DNA of 64,000 nucleotides from Mesorhabditis belari. Its lineage: Eukaryota > Nematoda > Chromadorea > Rhabditida > Rhabditidae. The notes below the pieces were generated by a model. The model searched no databases. It was not told where the DNA came from and saw only the letters and a list, made by a program, of their open reading frames with translations. The translations under genes were made by a program, and so were the position numbers. Below, piece by piece: positions 10,652-20,859 of this stretch (the first letter of the stretch is position 1; every line of letters starts with the position of its first letter). Location: positions 186,001-250,000 of the forward strand of contig CAUEEP010000865.1 in assembly GCA_958450365.1 (NCBI GenBank), given 5' to 3'.

Positions 10652-11228
10652 ATGAATATCTAGCACTTAGAAGTCTTTTCTTATTCTTTTTCTTCTTTTA
10701 TTAGAGACTTTTCAAAGGATCTTTGGTTTGAAATTGATCAAATAAGAAACAGGAACAGAAAAAAAAGTCTCACCGAATATAAAAAGGCTTAGGCTTAGGC
10801 TCAGGCTTAGGCTTAGGCTTAGGATTAGGCTTAGGATTAGGCTTAGGATTAGGATTAGGATTAGGCTTAGGCTCAGGCTTAGGCTTAGGCTTAGGCTTAG
10901 GCTTAGGCTTAGGATTAGGCTTAGGATTAGGCTTAGGATTAGGATTAGGATTAGGATTAGGATTAGGCTTAGGCTCAGGCTTAGGCTTAGGCTTAGGCTT
11001 AGGCTTAGGCTTAGGCTTAGGCTTAGGCTTAGGATTAGGCTTAGGCTTAGGCTTAGGCTTAGGCATTCACATCGGAAATTCCCAGATCTACTAGTATAGT
11101 AATGAATATCTATCACTTAGAATTCTTTTTCTTCTTTTATTAGAGGGTATTCAAAGGATCTTTGGTTTGAAATTGATCAAATAAGAAACAGGAACAGATA
11201 AAAAGTCTCACCAAATATAAAAAAAAAT
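10652..11228. repeat. Direct duplication (about 125 bp) flanking a telomere-repeat array
   Basis: The sequence GAATATCTAGCACTTAGAAG... through AGTCTCACCGAATATAAA (10652-10785) recurs at about 11102-11225 with small differences. The TTAGGC array lies exactly between. Longer than a transposon target duplication, it points to repair-associated duplication or unequal exchange. Confidence 0.85.
10786..11066. repeat. Interstitial telomeric repeat (TTAGGC)n
   Basis: About 46 head-to-tail hexamers, mostly TTAGGC with interspersed TTAGGA and CTCAGG-type variants. TTAGGC is the telomere unit of nematodes. The variants are clustered in blocks, which indicates amplification after insertion. Leu/Ser-rich and Pro/Lys-rich frames across it are artefacts of the hexamer. 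Confidence 0.95.
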
Positions 11229-12180
11229 CTTTGTTTTTGTAAATTTGTAGATTTTTGTTTTTAAAACAATTAATTTTTAAGAAAATTTGCGATCTGAAAT
11301 CTGAGAATGCCAGAAATTTAGTTTAAAAGTAACCATATTTTTGATAATCCGATCAACCAACAATAAATAAGAAAAGAAAAGCTTTAAAAGCTTTAAATGC
11401 TTTAAGGCTTTAAGGCTTTAAGGCTTTGAAAGGCTTTAAAGGCTTTCAAACCTTTCAAAACCAAGAAAACCTTTGATACAATTTTTATTGGATAATTATT
11501 TAAGAAAGAAGATTTGAAAAGAATGCTTTCAAAATGCTCTCAAAAGAAATGGAAACATTTCACGGTGTTTCCTCTGTCTTTTCATTTTCTCTCCCTGAAT
11601 GAGAGGTGGATTCCCATGACTGAAGAAGAGATTCACTCAAAATCGAATCACAGAAATCCTTTACATAAAAGAAAAGAAAACGAGAAGATCCCTCGAGAAA
11701 TCAAAAAAAAAGAAAGAAAATAAGAAAAAAAGAGAACAACTTAATAGAAAAAGAACCCTTTTATCGTTTAGCTTTTTTTAAAGCCTGTTTTAAAGTTTTC
11801 AGTCTAGAAGTGAAGTAAAATTGTTAATTTTTCATTTAAAAAACGTTTTCGGCATTAAAGTGCTATCGAAGATCGAGAAATTCTTTAAGTTGAAACATTA
11901 CAAATCAATTCATGAAGGAAAGTGACACGGACAAGGCTGCTCGAAAAAGCCAAAGCCCAAAATTCTAGAAGCTAGTAAAGACCATAGACGATGAGGAACT
12001 ACTCCGGAGGAATCTCAAATCACTTCAGATGCTTTGAAAAATCACTTTTTAAATCGACTCTAAAACTGCTCACGAGCTTTAAAAATTAGTTGGAAATTCT
12101 ATGAATTGAATGAAAACTGTATTTGAGCAAATTTTATCAAAAAACGCGGCTAGATAGTAAATTTTTTTTATTGTTTCAAG
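11229..12180. other. Intergenic; short AGGCTTT-type repeats
   Basis: A degenerate TTTAAGGC-like repeat lies at about 11390-11455. No gene is supported. Confidence 0.45.
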
Positions 12181-12275
12181 GTGGAAAAAAAAACTAAAAG
12201 GCTTTTTTTTTCTCAAGCAAAATCCCTTGGGTCAAATTATGGACCGTGTCGCTTCTTGGGCAAAGCTGAACCCTT

Positions 12276-12780
12276 TTTTAACTTTAAAAATTCAGATTTT
12301 AATCTTATGAAAGCAAATTGTAATTTAAAGATCAAAAAGCGCAAAAAGCCTATTGGAAAAAGCTAAAATGGAGCTGTGAAAAAGCTGCGAGCCGTTGCGG
12401 AACTACCGCGAGGGTTACTCAGTTTTCATTCAATACTTTGAAACATCATTTTTAAAAATTGGCTTTAGACGTTACTTAAAGCCATGAAATGCTTGAATAG
12501 GTCAAAAATGTTACAACAAATTAGAGTAAAGTAGGGCTTTTTAAATTCAGATTTTAATGTCATGAAAGCAAATTGTAATTTAAAGACGAAAAAGAGGAAA
12601 AAAGCCTATTGGAAAAAGCGAAAATGCTCGTTAAGGAACTACCGCGAGGGTTACTCAGTTTTCATTGAATATTTTGAAACATCATTTTTAAAAATTCACT
12701 TCAAACGTTACTTAAAGCCATGAAATGCTTGAACAGTTCAAAAATGTTACAACAAATTAGAGTAAAGTAGGGCAAGTCAT
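12276..12780. repeat. Tandem duplication of about 265 bp
   Basis: The block at about 12276-12535 is repeated at about 12541-12780. Shared landmarks are TTCAGATTTTAATSTYATGA-type sequence, AACTACCGCGAGGGTTACTC and AATTAGAGTAAAGTAGGGC. No coding meaning is evident. Confidence 0.75.
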
Positions 12781-13009
12781 TCGTAATTAATATTTCAATT
12801 TGCGCTGAACACTTTACAACACCATTTCTTTAAATCATCAAAATTCTAAAGCCTATTTGTTTATTCGGATGAAACTGAAAGAAAGAATACTTTAAATAGT
12901 TTAATAAATAAATTAAAGAATACTTTAAATGCTTTAAAAGAAGTTTTCTTGAAAAAGAGGACCTTCCGATTGCCTGGGTATGGGTTGGAGTTAGAATACA
13001 AAACAGGGA

Positions 13010-13095
13010 TGACTGAAATTCGAATCCACAACCTCTCGGCTACCAACCTCTCGCTTACCAACCGAACGCGCTCTACCAATGATCTACACCGACAC
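13010..13095 (-). repeat. tRNA-derived element with duplicated anticodon-arm unit (2 copies)
   Basis: Minus strand: the D-arm is like GTAGATCATTGGTAGAGCGC and the T-arm like GTGGATTCGAATTTC. Between them a 15-mer (GGTTGGTAAGCGAGA type) occurs twice where one anticodon arm should be. No acceptor stem pairs, so it is not a functional tRNA. Confidence 0.65.
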
Positions 13096-13302
13096 GTATC
13101 TCCATGCAAAAGTGATGCTATGCTTTCCTTATTAATAGCAAGCGCATTTTGAAACTAGCCTTGGATAAAACTGATAACAACAAGTTAAAAGCTCTTAGAG
13201 CTTTTCCTGGAAAACAAAACTGGAATTGCTTGGATTCTATCAAGGACCAATTAAAGACAAAATAGTCGAAGACGTTTGGTTGGAGCTAGAATACAAAACA
13301 GG

Positions 13303-13406
13303 GATCACTGAAATTCGAATCCACAACCTCTCGGTTACCAACTTCTCGGTTACCAACCTCTCGCTTACCAACCGAACGCGCTCTAGGAATGATCTACACC
13401 GACACG
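13303..13406 (-). repeat. tRNA-derived element with triplicated anticodon-arm unit (3 copies)
   Basis: It has the same head and T-arm as the copy at 13010-13095, but the 15-mer unit occurs three times. Comparison of the two neighbours shows a one-unit expansion exactly in the anticodon region. Confidence 0.65.
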
Positions 13407-13590
13407 TATCTTAATCCTAAAGTAAAGCCTTATACCTTCCTTACCAAGAGTAAGCGCATTTTGCAACTAGCCTTGGATAAAACTGATAACAACAAGTTGA
13501 AAGCTCTTAGAGCTTTTCCTGGAAAACAAAACTGGAATTCCTTGGATTCTATCAAGGACCAATTAAAGACAAAATACTCGAAGACGTTTT

Positions 13591-14340
13591 TTTTCCTTTT
13601 CCTTTCTTCTAAACGGCATTTTGTGAGGGTCATTCGTCGTGCCCTCGGGGGACTTTCATTGAAAGAAAAAAGGAAAGAAAAAGGAAAGAAAAAAGGAAAG
13701 AAAATAGGAAAGGAGACCACATTTCAGCACTCTTTTCACACCAAATTGAGATCGGAAAAGGAGGGGAAAGGGGACCCGATAAGCACCCCATGAACTCTTC
13801 TTTTGAAGGAGTGAGTAGAGCTCTAGTACGGGACTTCTCAATCTTTTGCCTTTTTGGAGAATGAATACGATTCATAACAATGCGAAAAGGTCAATCAGGC
13901 GTTTAAGTATTGAAAACTTTGTAAGCATTGTAGGCTAATTTTCAAATTAATTTCTTTAGCACCCTTTGGCATTCTGAGCCGTGAAAGATCACCGTATACT
14001 AGACATAGGAAAATTCCAACTCCAACCTAATTCCACCTTCATTTTCACAACCGTCTCTTGTCTCTGATTATTCTGAAATTTTGTCTAAAAGCAGAGAATG
14101 TCAATTTCTATTTGTAAACAAAATTTTAGAGCAATCGGCTAAGAGACGGCTGAGAAAACGAAGGTGGAATTAGGTTCAGAATTTTTCTATGTCTGCCGTA
14201 TACCCGGTTTAAAAGCACTATGCTTTCGCTGTATCTTATTTTGAGCTATACTCCTGATATGCTTTTTGTAGGTTGGGTAAGCTCTAGGACTCCTAGAACT
14301 TTTCTAGAGAATTTGAAAATAATGTCTATGAATTGAAAAC
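13591..14340. repeat. Mostly intergenic; palindromic element at 13998-14203
   Basis: The ends AGACATAGGAAAATTCCAAC and GAATTTTTCTATGTCTG are inverted, with inner arms CCTAATTCCACCTTC and inverse. It is probably a short MITE of about 205 bp. The remainder, including a purine-rich tract at 13660-13715, holds no supported gene. Confidence 0.55.
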
Positions 14341-14344
14341 AATG

Positions 14345-14703
14345 TCATCATTAGCTCGCATCTCGCATCTCGCATCTCGCATCGTCAATTCACTGAAAGT
14401 TTTTGTTATCAGCAACTCTAGAGCCTCTAGAGCCTGTTATCAGCAACTCTCGAGCCTCTGAGCATGTTATCGGCAACTCTAGAGCCTCTAGAGCCTGTTA
14501 TCGGCAACTCTAGAGCCTCTAGAGCCTGTTATCAGCAACTCTAGAGCCTCTAGAGCCTGTTATCAGCAACTCTAGAGCCTCTAGAGCCGTTAGCAACTCT
14601 AGAGCCTCTAGAGCCTGTTATCGGCAACTCTAGAGCCTCTAGAGCCTGTTATCGGCAACTCTAGAGCCTCTAGAGCCTGTTATCAGCAACTCTAGAGCCT
14701 TTA
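14345..14703. repeat. Minisatellite, 31-bp unit
   Basis: About ten copies of a unit containing GCAACTCTAGAGCCTCTAGA with a GTTATCRG spacer run from about 14400 to 14703, preceded by four CATCTCG copies. The inner CTCTAGAG is palindromic, so each copy can form a small hairpin. Confidence 0.9.
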
Positions 14704-14752
14704 GTTTATCATTATTTTCATCTAGTTGCATAACTGTATAACAAAACAAAAG

Positions 14753-14838
14753 TTTTGCCAAAAAAAGGAATCGAACTCGAGGAAAAAATGGGGCCCCGTT
14801 TTGTATGCAAGCTTTCTATCCACTATACCATACAGAAA
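14753..14838 (-). repeat. tRNA-derived element (degenerate)
   Basis: Minus strand: TATGGTATAGTGGATAG resembles a box A region and CGAGTTCGATTCC a box B, spaced about 45 bases apart. Acceptor ends do not pair well, so it is a tRNA pseudogene or SINE head. Confidence 0.5.
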
Positions 14839-15002
14839 CGTTAAGATCCGTGAGAGAACCCTTATAAAGGCCTATTCGGTTTCAACTTTTTACATTTTTA
14901 CTCTAAAACTTAAAACATATATAGAAAGAAAGAAAGAAAGAAAGATTTTGATTTTGCAAAAAACGAGAAGCAGATTTGAAATCAGCGTGAAATTTTGGTA
15001 AG

Positions 15003-15325
15003 CCGTGAACCATATCCGGTAAGCCATCGGATATGGTTCCAATTTGGTTCGGATATGGTTCGGATATCGGATACGTCATATTGGAGCCATATCCGAACTA
15101 AATTGGAACCATATTGGAACCGTATTGGAACCATATTGGAACCATATCCGAACCAAATTGGAACCATATTGGAAACAAATTAGAACCATATTGGAACCAT
15201 ATTGGAACTATATTGGAACCAGATTGGAACCAGATTGGAACGGGATTGGAACCATATTGGAACCATATTGGAACTATATTGGAACCGTATGCGAACCATA
15301 TTTCAACCATATCCGATGGCTTATC
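15003..15325. repeat. Foldback array of a 12-bp unit (AACCATATTGGA)
   Basis: About twenty variants of the 12-mer run in one orientation (15090-15310), with inverted copies at the left (15030-15070). The outer ends TAAGCCATCGGATATGGTT and AACCATATCCGATGGCTTA are perfect inverses. The whole block can fold into one hairpin. Frames rich in W, N and I across it are artefacts. Confidence 0.8.
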
Positions 15326-15882
15326 ACATTTGACCACATCCAAATCTTGCTTTCCCTTGTAAGATTTTAGTGTTACTTGAGTTAATCAAATATAAATTTC
15401 AGCGTCAAAAGCTTTAAAAAAAAGCTGTTTCAAAAAAAGAATTTTAAAAGATTCTCAAGAAATTGTGCTTTTTCCCCTTCAAACTACTAGCTAATCAACT
15501 ATAAATTAGGCTTATTTGGCCTAGTGGATTCTTTTAAGAAAGAAAGAACTCACTAGTAGTAAGGAAATGTTCTTGGAATTGAAATTTCCGGAAAAAAAAA
15601 TCCAATAAAAAGGTTTTAAAAAACAAAAATACATGTAATTTATGGTATTTTGCTTCAAAATCTACGCAGTAGTAGTGCAAAAATGATTCTTTTATACCCT
15701 CTTTTTTTCATCTCTTTCATCGCCGAACTCTCTCGTATGTGCATCGAAAATTTGCCTTACTGAATTTACTGCGAAAACAAACAAAACAAATCAAAAAATT
15801 GCCTCTTGACTCACTTCAATATTTTTAGCGGATTCAAATTTATTTGGCTTTCATTAAGGTTTTTTTTCAGATAAACTTCGGC
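15326..15882. other. Intergenic, nothing recognised
   Basis: This is AT-rich sequence without a supported gene. Confidence 0.45.
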
Positions 15883-15884
15883 TA

Positions 15885-16911
15885 TTGGATTGGTGAATTG
15901 AAAACTGCCGGACTTTGAACTAAAATTTATTCAACATAAAACCATGAATTCATTCCAAATAATCTGCATTATTATTGACGACTTCTGCCCATTTTACAGG
16001 CAATTTGCGGTTTCCTCTTTCGTGGTAGGATTTTGGTTTTGAATCGAAAAACTTTCAAAGCCAATTTTTGACTGCTTCTTCCGAATCGAAGTGTTCTCCC
16101 GCAAGCTCATTACTCATGATCCGGAATAAATAGTAATCAAAAAGGGCGAGGTCCGGAATGTATGGGGAATGCGCCAAAAGTTCCCAAACAAGGCCATTTA
16201 TTTTAGAGCGAGTCAGTTTTGCAACATGAGGGCGCGCGTTGTCGTGGATGAGAGCGATCTTTGACTTGGAGGGCCTATTCTTCTTCAGGGATTCATTCAC
16301 CTTTCCGAACTGTTCACTGTATTTTATTGCATTAAGGGTCGTCTTGCTATACAGCAGCTCCCAGTACACCGGGGTGCACTAGTATTGGGTTGGTGAATTG
16401 AAAACTGCCGGACTTTGAACTAAAATTTATTCAACATAAAACCATGAATTCATTCCAAATAATCTGCATTATTATTGACGACTTCTGCCCATTTTACAGG
16501 CAATTTGCGGATTCCTCTTTCGTGGTAGGATTTTGGTTTGTGTGTGAGACAAGTGTGAGACTCAAAAATGGAGGACTGGAGATGTCCCAGTTTGAGCATT
16601 TGAGCACTTTCTTCAAAAGAAACCCATTTTGGTGTTAATTGAAAAGTTGTAGAGAATCAAAAATTAGGCTTATAGCCAAATTTCCAAAAAGATACACTTA
16701 GTAGTTTAGCTTAAAATGCAAGTTTTGTGAAAATTCGTAAATTTGGCATTTCTTGAAAAGCAGTTTTTGAATCGTTCTGAAAATTTGGATATAAGCTTTA
16801 TTTTTGATTCTCTACAACTTTTCTATTGACACCAAAATGGATCTCTTTTGAAGAAAGTGCTTAAACTGTCACAGATGACAATAGCCGGCAGTTTTCAATT
16901 CACCAACCCAA
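15885..16911 (-). mobile_element. Composite mariner element, copy 1
   Basis: Two mariner-like units lie head to tail with termini TTGGRTTGGTGAATTGAAAA. The outer flanks are TA on both sides (15883-15884, 16912-16913). The left unit (15885-16382) carries part of a transposase; the right unit (16385-16911) has both termini and is a short internally deleted form. The junction reads GGTGCACTAG-TA-TTGGGTTGG. An equivalent composite with the same junction is at 50280-51298, so the pair has moved or been copied as a unit. Confidence 0.8.
16055..16369 (-). pseudogene. Mariner transposase C-terminal fragment
   Basis: A 104-codon frame contains HDNARPHVAKLTRSKI, then SPYIPDLALFDYYLF, near the usual spacing of the second and third acidic residues of a DD34D mariner transposase. 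The tail motif (ERGNRKLP type) continues in another frame towards 15960. The N-terminal DNA-binding half and first catalytic Asp are absent. It cannot be active, although its ends may be usable in trans. Confidence 0.8.
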
Positions 16912-16913
16912 TA

Positions 16914-17859
16914 TTATCTTTCAAAAACAATGTTTTCTTAAATTTTGTTGCTATTATTGCTTTCTTTCTTCCACTTCCACTTTCTAAGCAGGAACAACTT
17001 GGTCATATCTCTTATTTGCTGGCCTATCTTGGGGGTTTGCCGGTAATTCTCCATATTTAAACAAGTTTTACAAAGCAAAACCGTATAAACATCAAGTCTT
17101 CAAAAGTTCTCGCGTTAAACTCGCACACATACGGCTTTTCCTGGTCATTCATCTTTCGTTTCTGCTTGAAATAGATTCGCACAGCAATCCGAAGGAGACG
17201 TCTTTCGAAAAGTGGAGAAAAGTGGCTCCCTTTCCCAATGACAACAGATTCAGTCTGAAGTCTCAAAACGATGCTTTTTTAGGGCCGAAGATACTCAATA
17301 TCAGCTTGTTTTCCAGAATTGACCTACTCCCTCACCCACGACCGAGATTGAAAGTATGTACTTCCAATTCTAAAGAAGTGCTTTCATAGCAAACTGCTAG
17401 CAAAACTGCAGGACTACTAGCAAAACGTTTTCACGTTGTTTAATGACTATGCCTAACTATGTATAAAGTTTATTAAACTTAGCAAAACTTTAAACTTACT
17501 GATTTTTAACACTCAACATCTCACCCGGTGTTCTTTTCGTTCAACCTTTTGGCATTTAGCCTCACATCAAAAAAGCGTCTTGCATTCCACCACAACGACG
17601 TTCCGAATTGGTAAGTCTAAAGTTTTGCCAAGTTTAATAAACTTTGCAGAAAAAAAACTTATGAATAAGTTTACCTCTTAAAAAATTCCTCGTGATTTTG
17701 ATTATAAATGCTTTTCACGCGCTCCCAAAAAGTGCCGACACTTCGCAAAGCTCAGCGGCAGAAAAGCCGCCCACGGTGCACTCAACCATTCTTACTAGAT
17801 GGGTTATTTTTGCTTTTTTGCAGTTTTTTGACTTTTACATCTGCATATATTAATCACCA
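16914..17859. other. Intergenic, nothing recognised
   Basis: No exon series with matching phases was found. A CT-rich stretch lies near 16960-16985. No repeat family was assigned. Confidence 0.4.
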
Positions 17860-18514
17860 TCTATATATAAAAACTCATTTTTCTGTCTGTCTGTCCCGCT
17901 GTCTGTTTAGATGGATTCTCGGCGCCCCGTGAACCGATCCCCGGACCCTGGCAGACTTTTTGTTGCAAACAATTTATTCGAATAAAGAATTCTAATAAAG
18001 AATTTGCATCTAAGAATTTCTCTATTTTCCGGTGGCTTTGAAAACGCAGAGGCCAGTTTTTGGGTTACACGGAGCGGTGGCGGGGCATTGAGAGCAGATC
18101 TCACATGGGGAGTTAGCCACTGGATACACTGGCGTCCCGGAGACAAATGCCCTAAAATTTGAAAGTGATCATATTTGTTGTTCACTTGCCAGTGCGCGGA
18201 CTGAAAAAGTGACATTTTTGCAAATTGTGGCTATGTTTATGAGAAACACAGGAACCAGAGATGTACAGTGCTGGAGAATGAAATATCATATTTGAAAAAC
18301 CATCGTCACTTTTGCGCGTCTGTAACTTCCTTATCTTTACCGTATTTCAAAATATTAATATTACCATTGTGTAGCCCTTGAAAAGAGGTTTCAGAAAATG
18401 TATAGCACTAAGAGTTTAAACGCAAAGACAAGGGAGTTACAGATGCGCGAAAGTGACGATCGTTTTTCAAATATGATCCAGTACTGTATAACGGGGCGAC
18501 CCGTAGTTTACTAG
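17860..18514 (+). mobile_element. Helitron-like non-autonomous element
   Basis: It begins TCTATATATAAAAACTC followed by a CTGTCTGTCTGTCC tract. It ends ACGGGGCGACCCGTAGTTTA then CTAG, that is, a 5-bp-stem hairpin (18491-18504) a few bases before a CTAG terminus. TC start, 3' hairpin and CTRR end are Helitron hallmarks. MITE A copy 3 is inserted inside (18264-18488). The base after CTAG is A rather than the expected T, which lowers confidence. Confidence 0.5.
18264..18488. mobile_element. MITE family A, copy 3 (nested)
   Basis: It starts TACAGTGCTGGAGAATGAAA and ends CCAGTACTGTA. The right arm lacks the segment corresponding to ATTTCATTGT, so it is a shortened copy. It sits just upstream of the 3' hairpin of the Helitron-like element. 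Confidence 0.75.
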
Positions 18515-18783
18515 ACTTGTAACGAAAATATCTGTCGGTCCTTTTTTACCGCTGGCAATTTAAAAGTTTTTTGTGTTTTCCTCAGCACTAACCCTTCTAT
18601 TTTAACTATTTTGAATACCATTCGATGCAGAATAAAATTGCGCGTCGAATGATACCAAAATCAACTCAAAATATAATATCCATGCAAAGTTATGAGGCAA
18701 GAGATTACGTCCCGCCCATAATGGGCGGGGTTTAGGTTTTTAGCCAAACTACGAGCCGTCCCGTCGTACATCCCTGCTCTTTT

Positions 18784-20691
18784 TTAACGATTAAAGTTCT
18801 CCACTGACATTGGCGAAAGCTGACACCAGAGAATGTACGATCCATATGCGCCAGCTGGTGCAAGTTGATCGGTGTTGTTACGGAAGGCGCACCCAATCTT
18901 CTGAGCGTTCCCGTGAACTAGCTGCAAATTCGATGCCTCTTTGCAATGTTTTTTTTGCTTCACTCACTCGATAGGTTTGCGTTATGTAGGACTCAGTGTA
19001 TCCAGTGTTGGCCGGTGGACGGTAGTTGATGCTGGGCACGCCGCTTGTTGAGATCCACGCAAGCCACGTGTTCGTCCACGCGTAATCAACTGAAATTCGT
19101 CTTTTTTTCTGAATTCTGTACCCGTTTCTGCACTGACTATTAGACCGGGGTTTTGGTCTGACTTTTCCGGATCGAATCGATTTGGTCGAGCTTGAACGAA
19201 TCGAAATTCGAATCGGTTTAGTTCAAATTTCGAATCAAATCGAGTTGGACCGTCTCGATTCGATTCTACTATGAAAGCATTTAGTAAAACTGAATTATTC
19301 TACACAATTACAGCTTTAAACCAATTTCTGAACGCCCGTGTTGACGAGAATCATTTGTGCTTGAAAGCCGTTCACTTTTTTTGAAATTTGAAACATACAC
19401 ATTTCCTTGTTGGTGATCAGGTTGGTGCCGACGGTGTTCGGAAAGAGTCCGACGTGAATCTCGAGGGTGCCCGCTGGCAGAGGATAGGTGGCCACTCTGT
19501 TCTGCAAGGAGTTCAATCGCTTCGAGCTATTCGTCGCCAAGCCAGCGTCCCAGCGCTAGAGAAATCTCGATTAAATGTGTTTATTTAAAAGTTCTACCAA
19601 TTGATACGTCTTCTTGGAGCCGGGCCAGTAGAGCTCAGTGGTCTGAAGTGCTCAGAATTTTGAATTGTTTACAAATGTTTACCACTGTAGAGTTGTACCA
19701 TTGCTGTCTGGAAAGGGCTACCTTTGAGCGCCAGGCATTGATAAACTGAAAATAGCTTTATTTTTTGTATTTCGGAACATTTACGGCTAAGAAGAACATA
19801 TGAAAAGTGACTATATTCTTCAGTTTTTTTGCGGAATTAGATTTTAAAACTCAATGGGCTATGGAAATTCTGATTCACTATGGGAAAATAGTCTAAAAGC
19901 ATCACAAAAAACGATGTTCTCGCTAAGGATTAGGGAAAAGAAAACGACTTTTTTTCTTGCATTAATCTAGCTCAGTTTGAGGACTCTTGAGTTGTCAGAA
20001 AAAAAACATTTCTCTACTCTTTCTACCAATTAATGCCAATTAATTAAATGCCTAAATAATGCATAGACTTATAAAGACTAGATTTACGCATAACCTTATT
20101 ACAAAAATTTAACTCTTTATTAGTGACTTACACCCAAAATGTAACCCGGCATGGCTCCGGTATAGGGAACGGCAGCTGTGGCCATCGTGGCTGAAATGGG
20201 TAGGCATAAATTGGCTAAAATAAAAAAAACAACAACATCTAGAAGTAGCTCAAGTTATGGGTAAGTGAGTTTTATTCATTTGATCTTTTTGATTTGTAAA
20301 CGAGGCTCAGAAACGAGGCTCAGAAACGAGGCTCAGAAACGAGGCTCAGAAACGAGGCTCAGAAACGAGGCTCAGAAACGAGGCTCAGAAACGAGGCTCA
20401 GAAACGAGGCTCAGAAACGAGGCTCAGAAACGAGGCTCAGAAACGAGGCTCAGAAACGAGGCTCAGAAACGAGGCTTAGGCTTAGGCTCTGAAACGAGGC
20501 TCTGAAACCAGGTTCACAAACCAGGTTCACAAACAAATTTTGCATGTTGAACAATAGCGATTGGGCAATTTTTCGTTTTGATCTTTTTTGATTTCCTGAG
20601 TTAAACTTTTGATGATTGCTTGAAATTGCTTAAAAATGTTTCCGAAAAAAAAACCTGCAACGAGGAAAGCCAAACCGAGAAGAGTCCTCAT
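18784..20691 (-). CDS. Secreted CAP/SCP (venom allergen-like) protein
   Basis: Seven exons join in phase: 20691-20655, 20190-20132, 19745-19683, 19642-19598, 19555-19399, 19089-18968 and 18921-18784 (TAA). The product is 206 residues, a normal single-CAP length. It starts with a signal peptide (MRTLLGLAFLVA). The CAP pattern is visible as FINAWRSKVALS, then LRWDAGLATNSS, DYAWTNTWLAW, and near the end HGNAQKIGCAF ... YILWCQLSP. CAP proteins of nematodes are secreted cysteine-rich proteins with varied roles. This one is divergent: only two Cys remain after the signal and the usual metal-binding His pair is not obvious. Intron 1 carries a minisatellite. A TATA-like element lies about 50 bp upstream of the ATG. 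Confidence 0.85.
20280..20495. repeat. Minisatellite, 13-bp unit (GAGGCTCAGAAAC)
   Basis: About fourteen near-perfect copies lie in intron 1 of the CAP gene. The downstream end changes to GAGGCTTAGGCTTAGGCTC, which contains two TTAGGC telomere hexamers. Confidence 0.9.
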
Positions 20692-20734
20692 GTCGACACA
20701 AAGCTGTGAATGTCTCTCAGCTTTCCCCATTCGA

Positions 20735-20746
20735 TCCCTTTTATGC
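20735..20746 (-). promoter_or_regulatory. Candidate TATA box of the CAP gene
   Basis: The minus strand reads GCATAAAAGGGATC about 50 bases upstream of the start codon, a reasonable distance for a short 5' UTR. This is based on position and consensus only. Confidence 0.4.
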
Positions 20747-20859
20747 AAGCTTCATCGCATCATTTTTGTACCTGATCGAGCTTTTCGGCCGAAAATCAAA
20801 TCACAGTTTTTGATCGAACGCCTCCTCTTTCGATTGTACTTCGAATTCTTTTGAAAGTG

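Larger units (their letters stand above)
12983..13590. repeat. Tandem duplication of a roughly 300-bp unit with a tRNA-like core
   Basis: Unit 1 is about 12983-13277 and unit 2 about 13278-13588. Both contain GGTTGGAGYTAGAATACAAA, the tRNA-like core (minus strand) and AACTAGCCTTGGATAAAACT. A frame through unit 2 reads LDKTDNNKLKALRAF, but the same stretch in unit 1 has a stop, so I do not call a gene. Confidence 0.75.

Noticed and set aside
10712..11116. Leu/Ser-rich and Pro/Lys-rich minus-strand frames
   Set aside because: They are translations of the TTAGGC hexamer array.
13389..13793. Plus-strand frame of 134 codons including LDKTDNNKLKALRAF
   Set aside because: The homologous stretch in the adjacent tandem copy has a stop, and the C-terminal half is a low-complexity Lys-rich tract.
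14400..14703. CRISPR-like array
   Set aside because: Repeats here and in the other arrays are contiguous or have repeat-derived spacers; there are no unique spacers and the DNA is eukaryotic.
14995..15370. Frames rich in W, N, I and E on both strands
   Set aside because: They are readings of a 12-bp unit, which always gives four-residue repeats.
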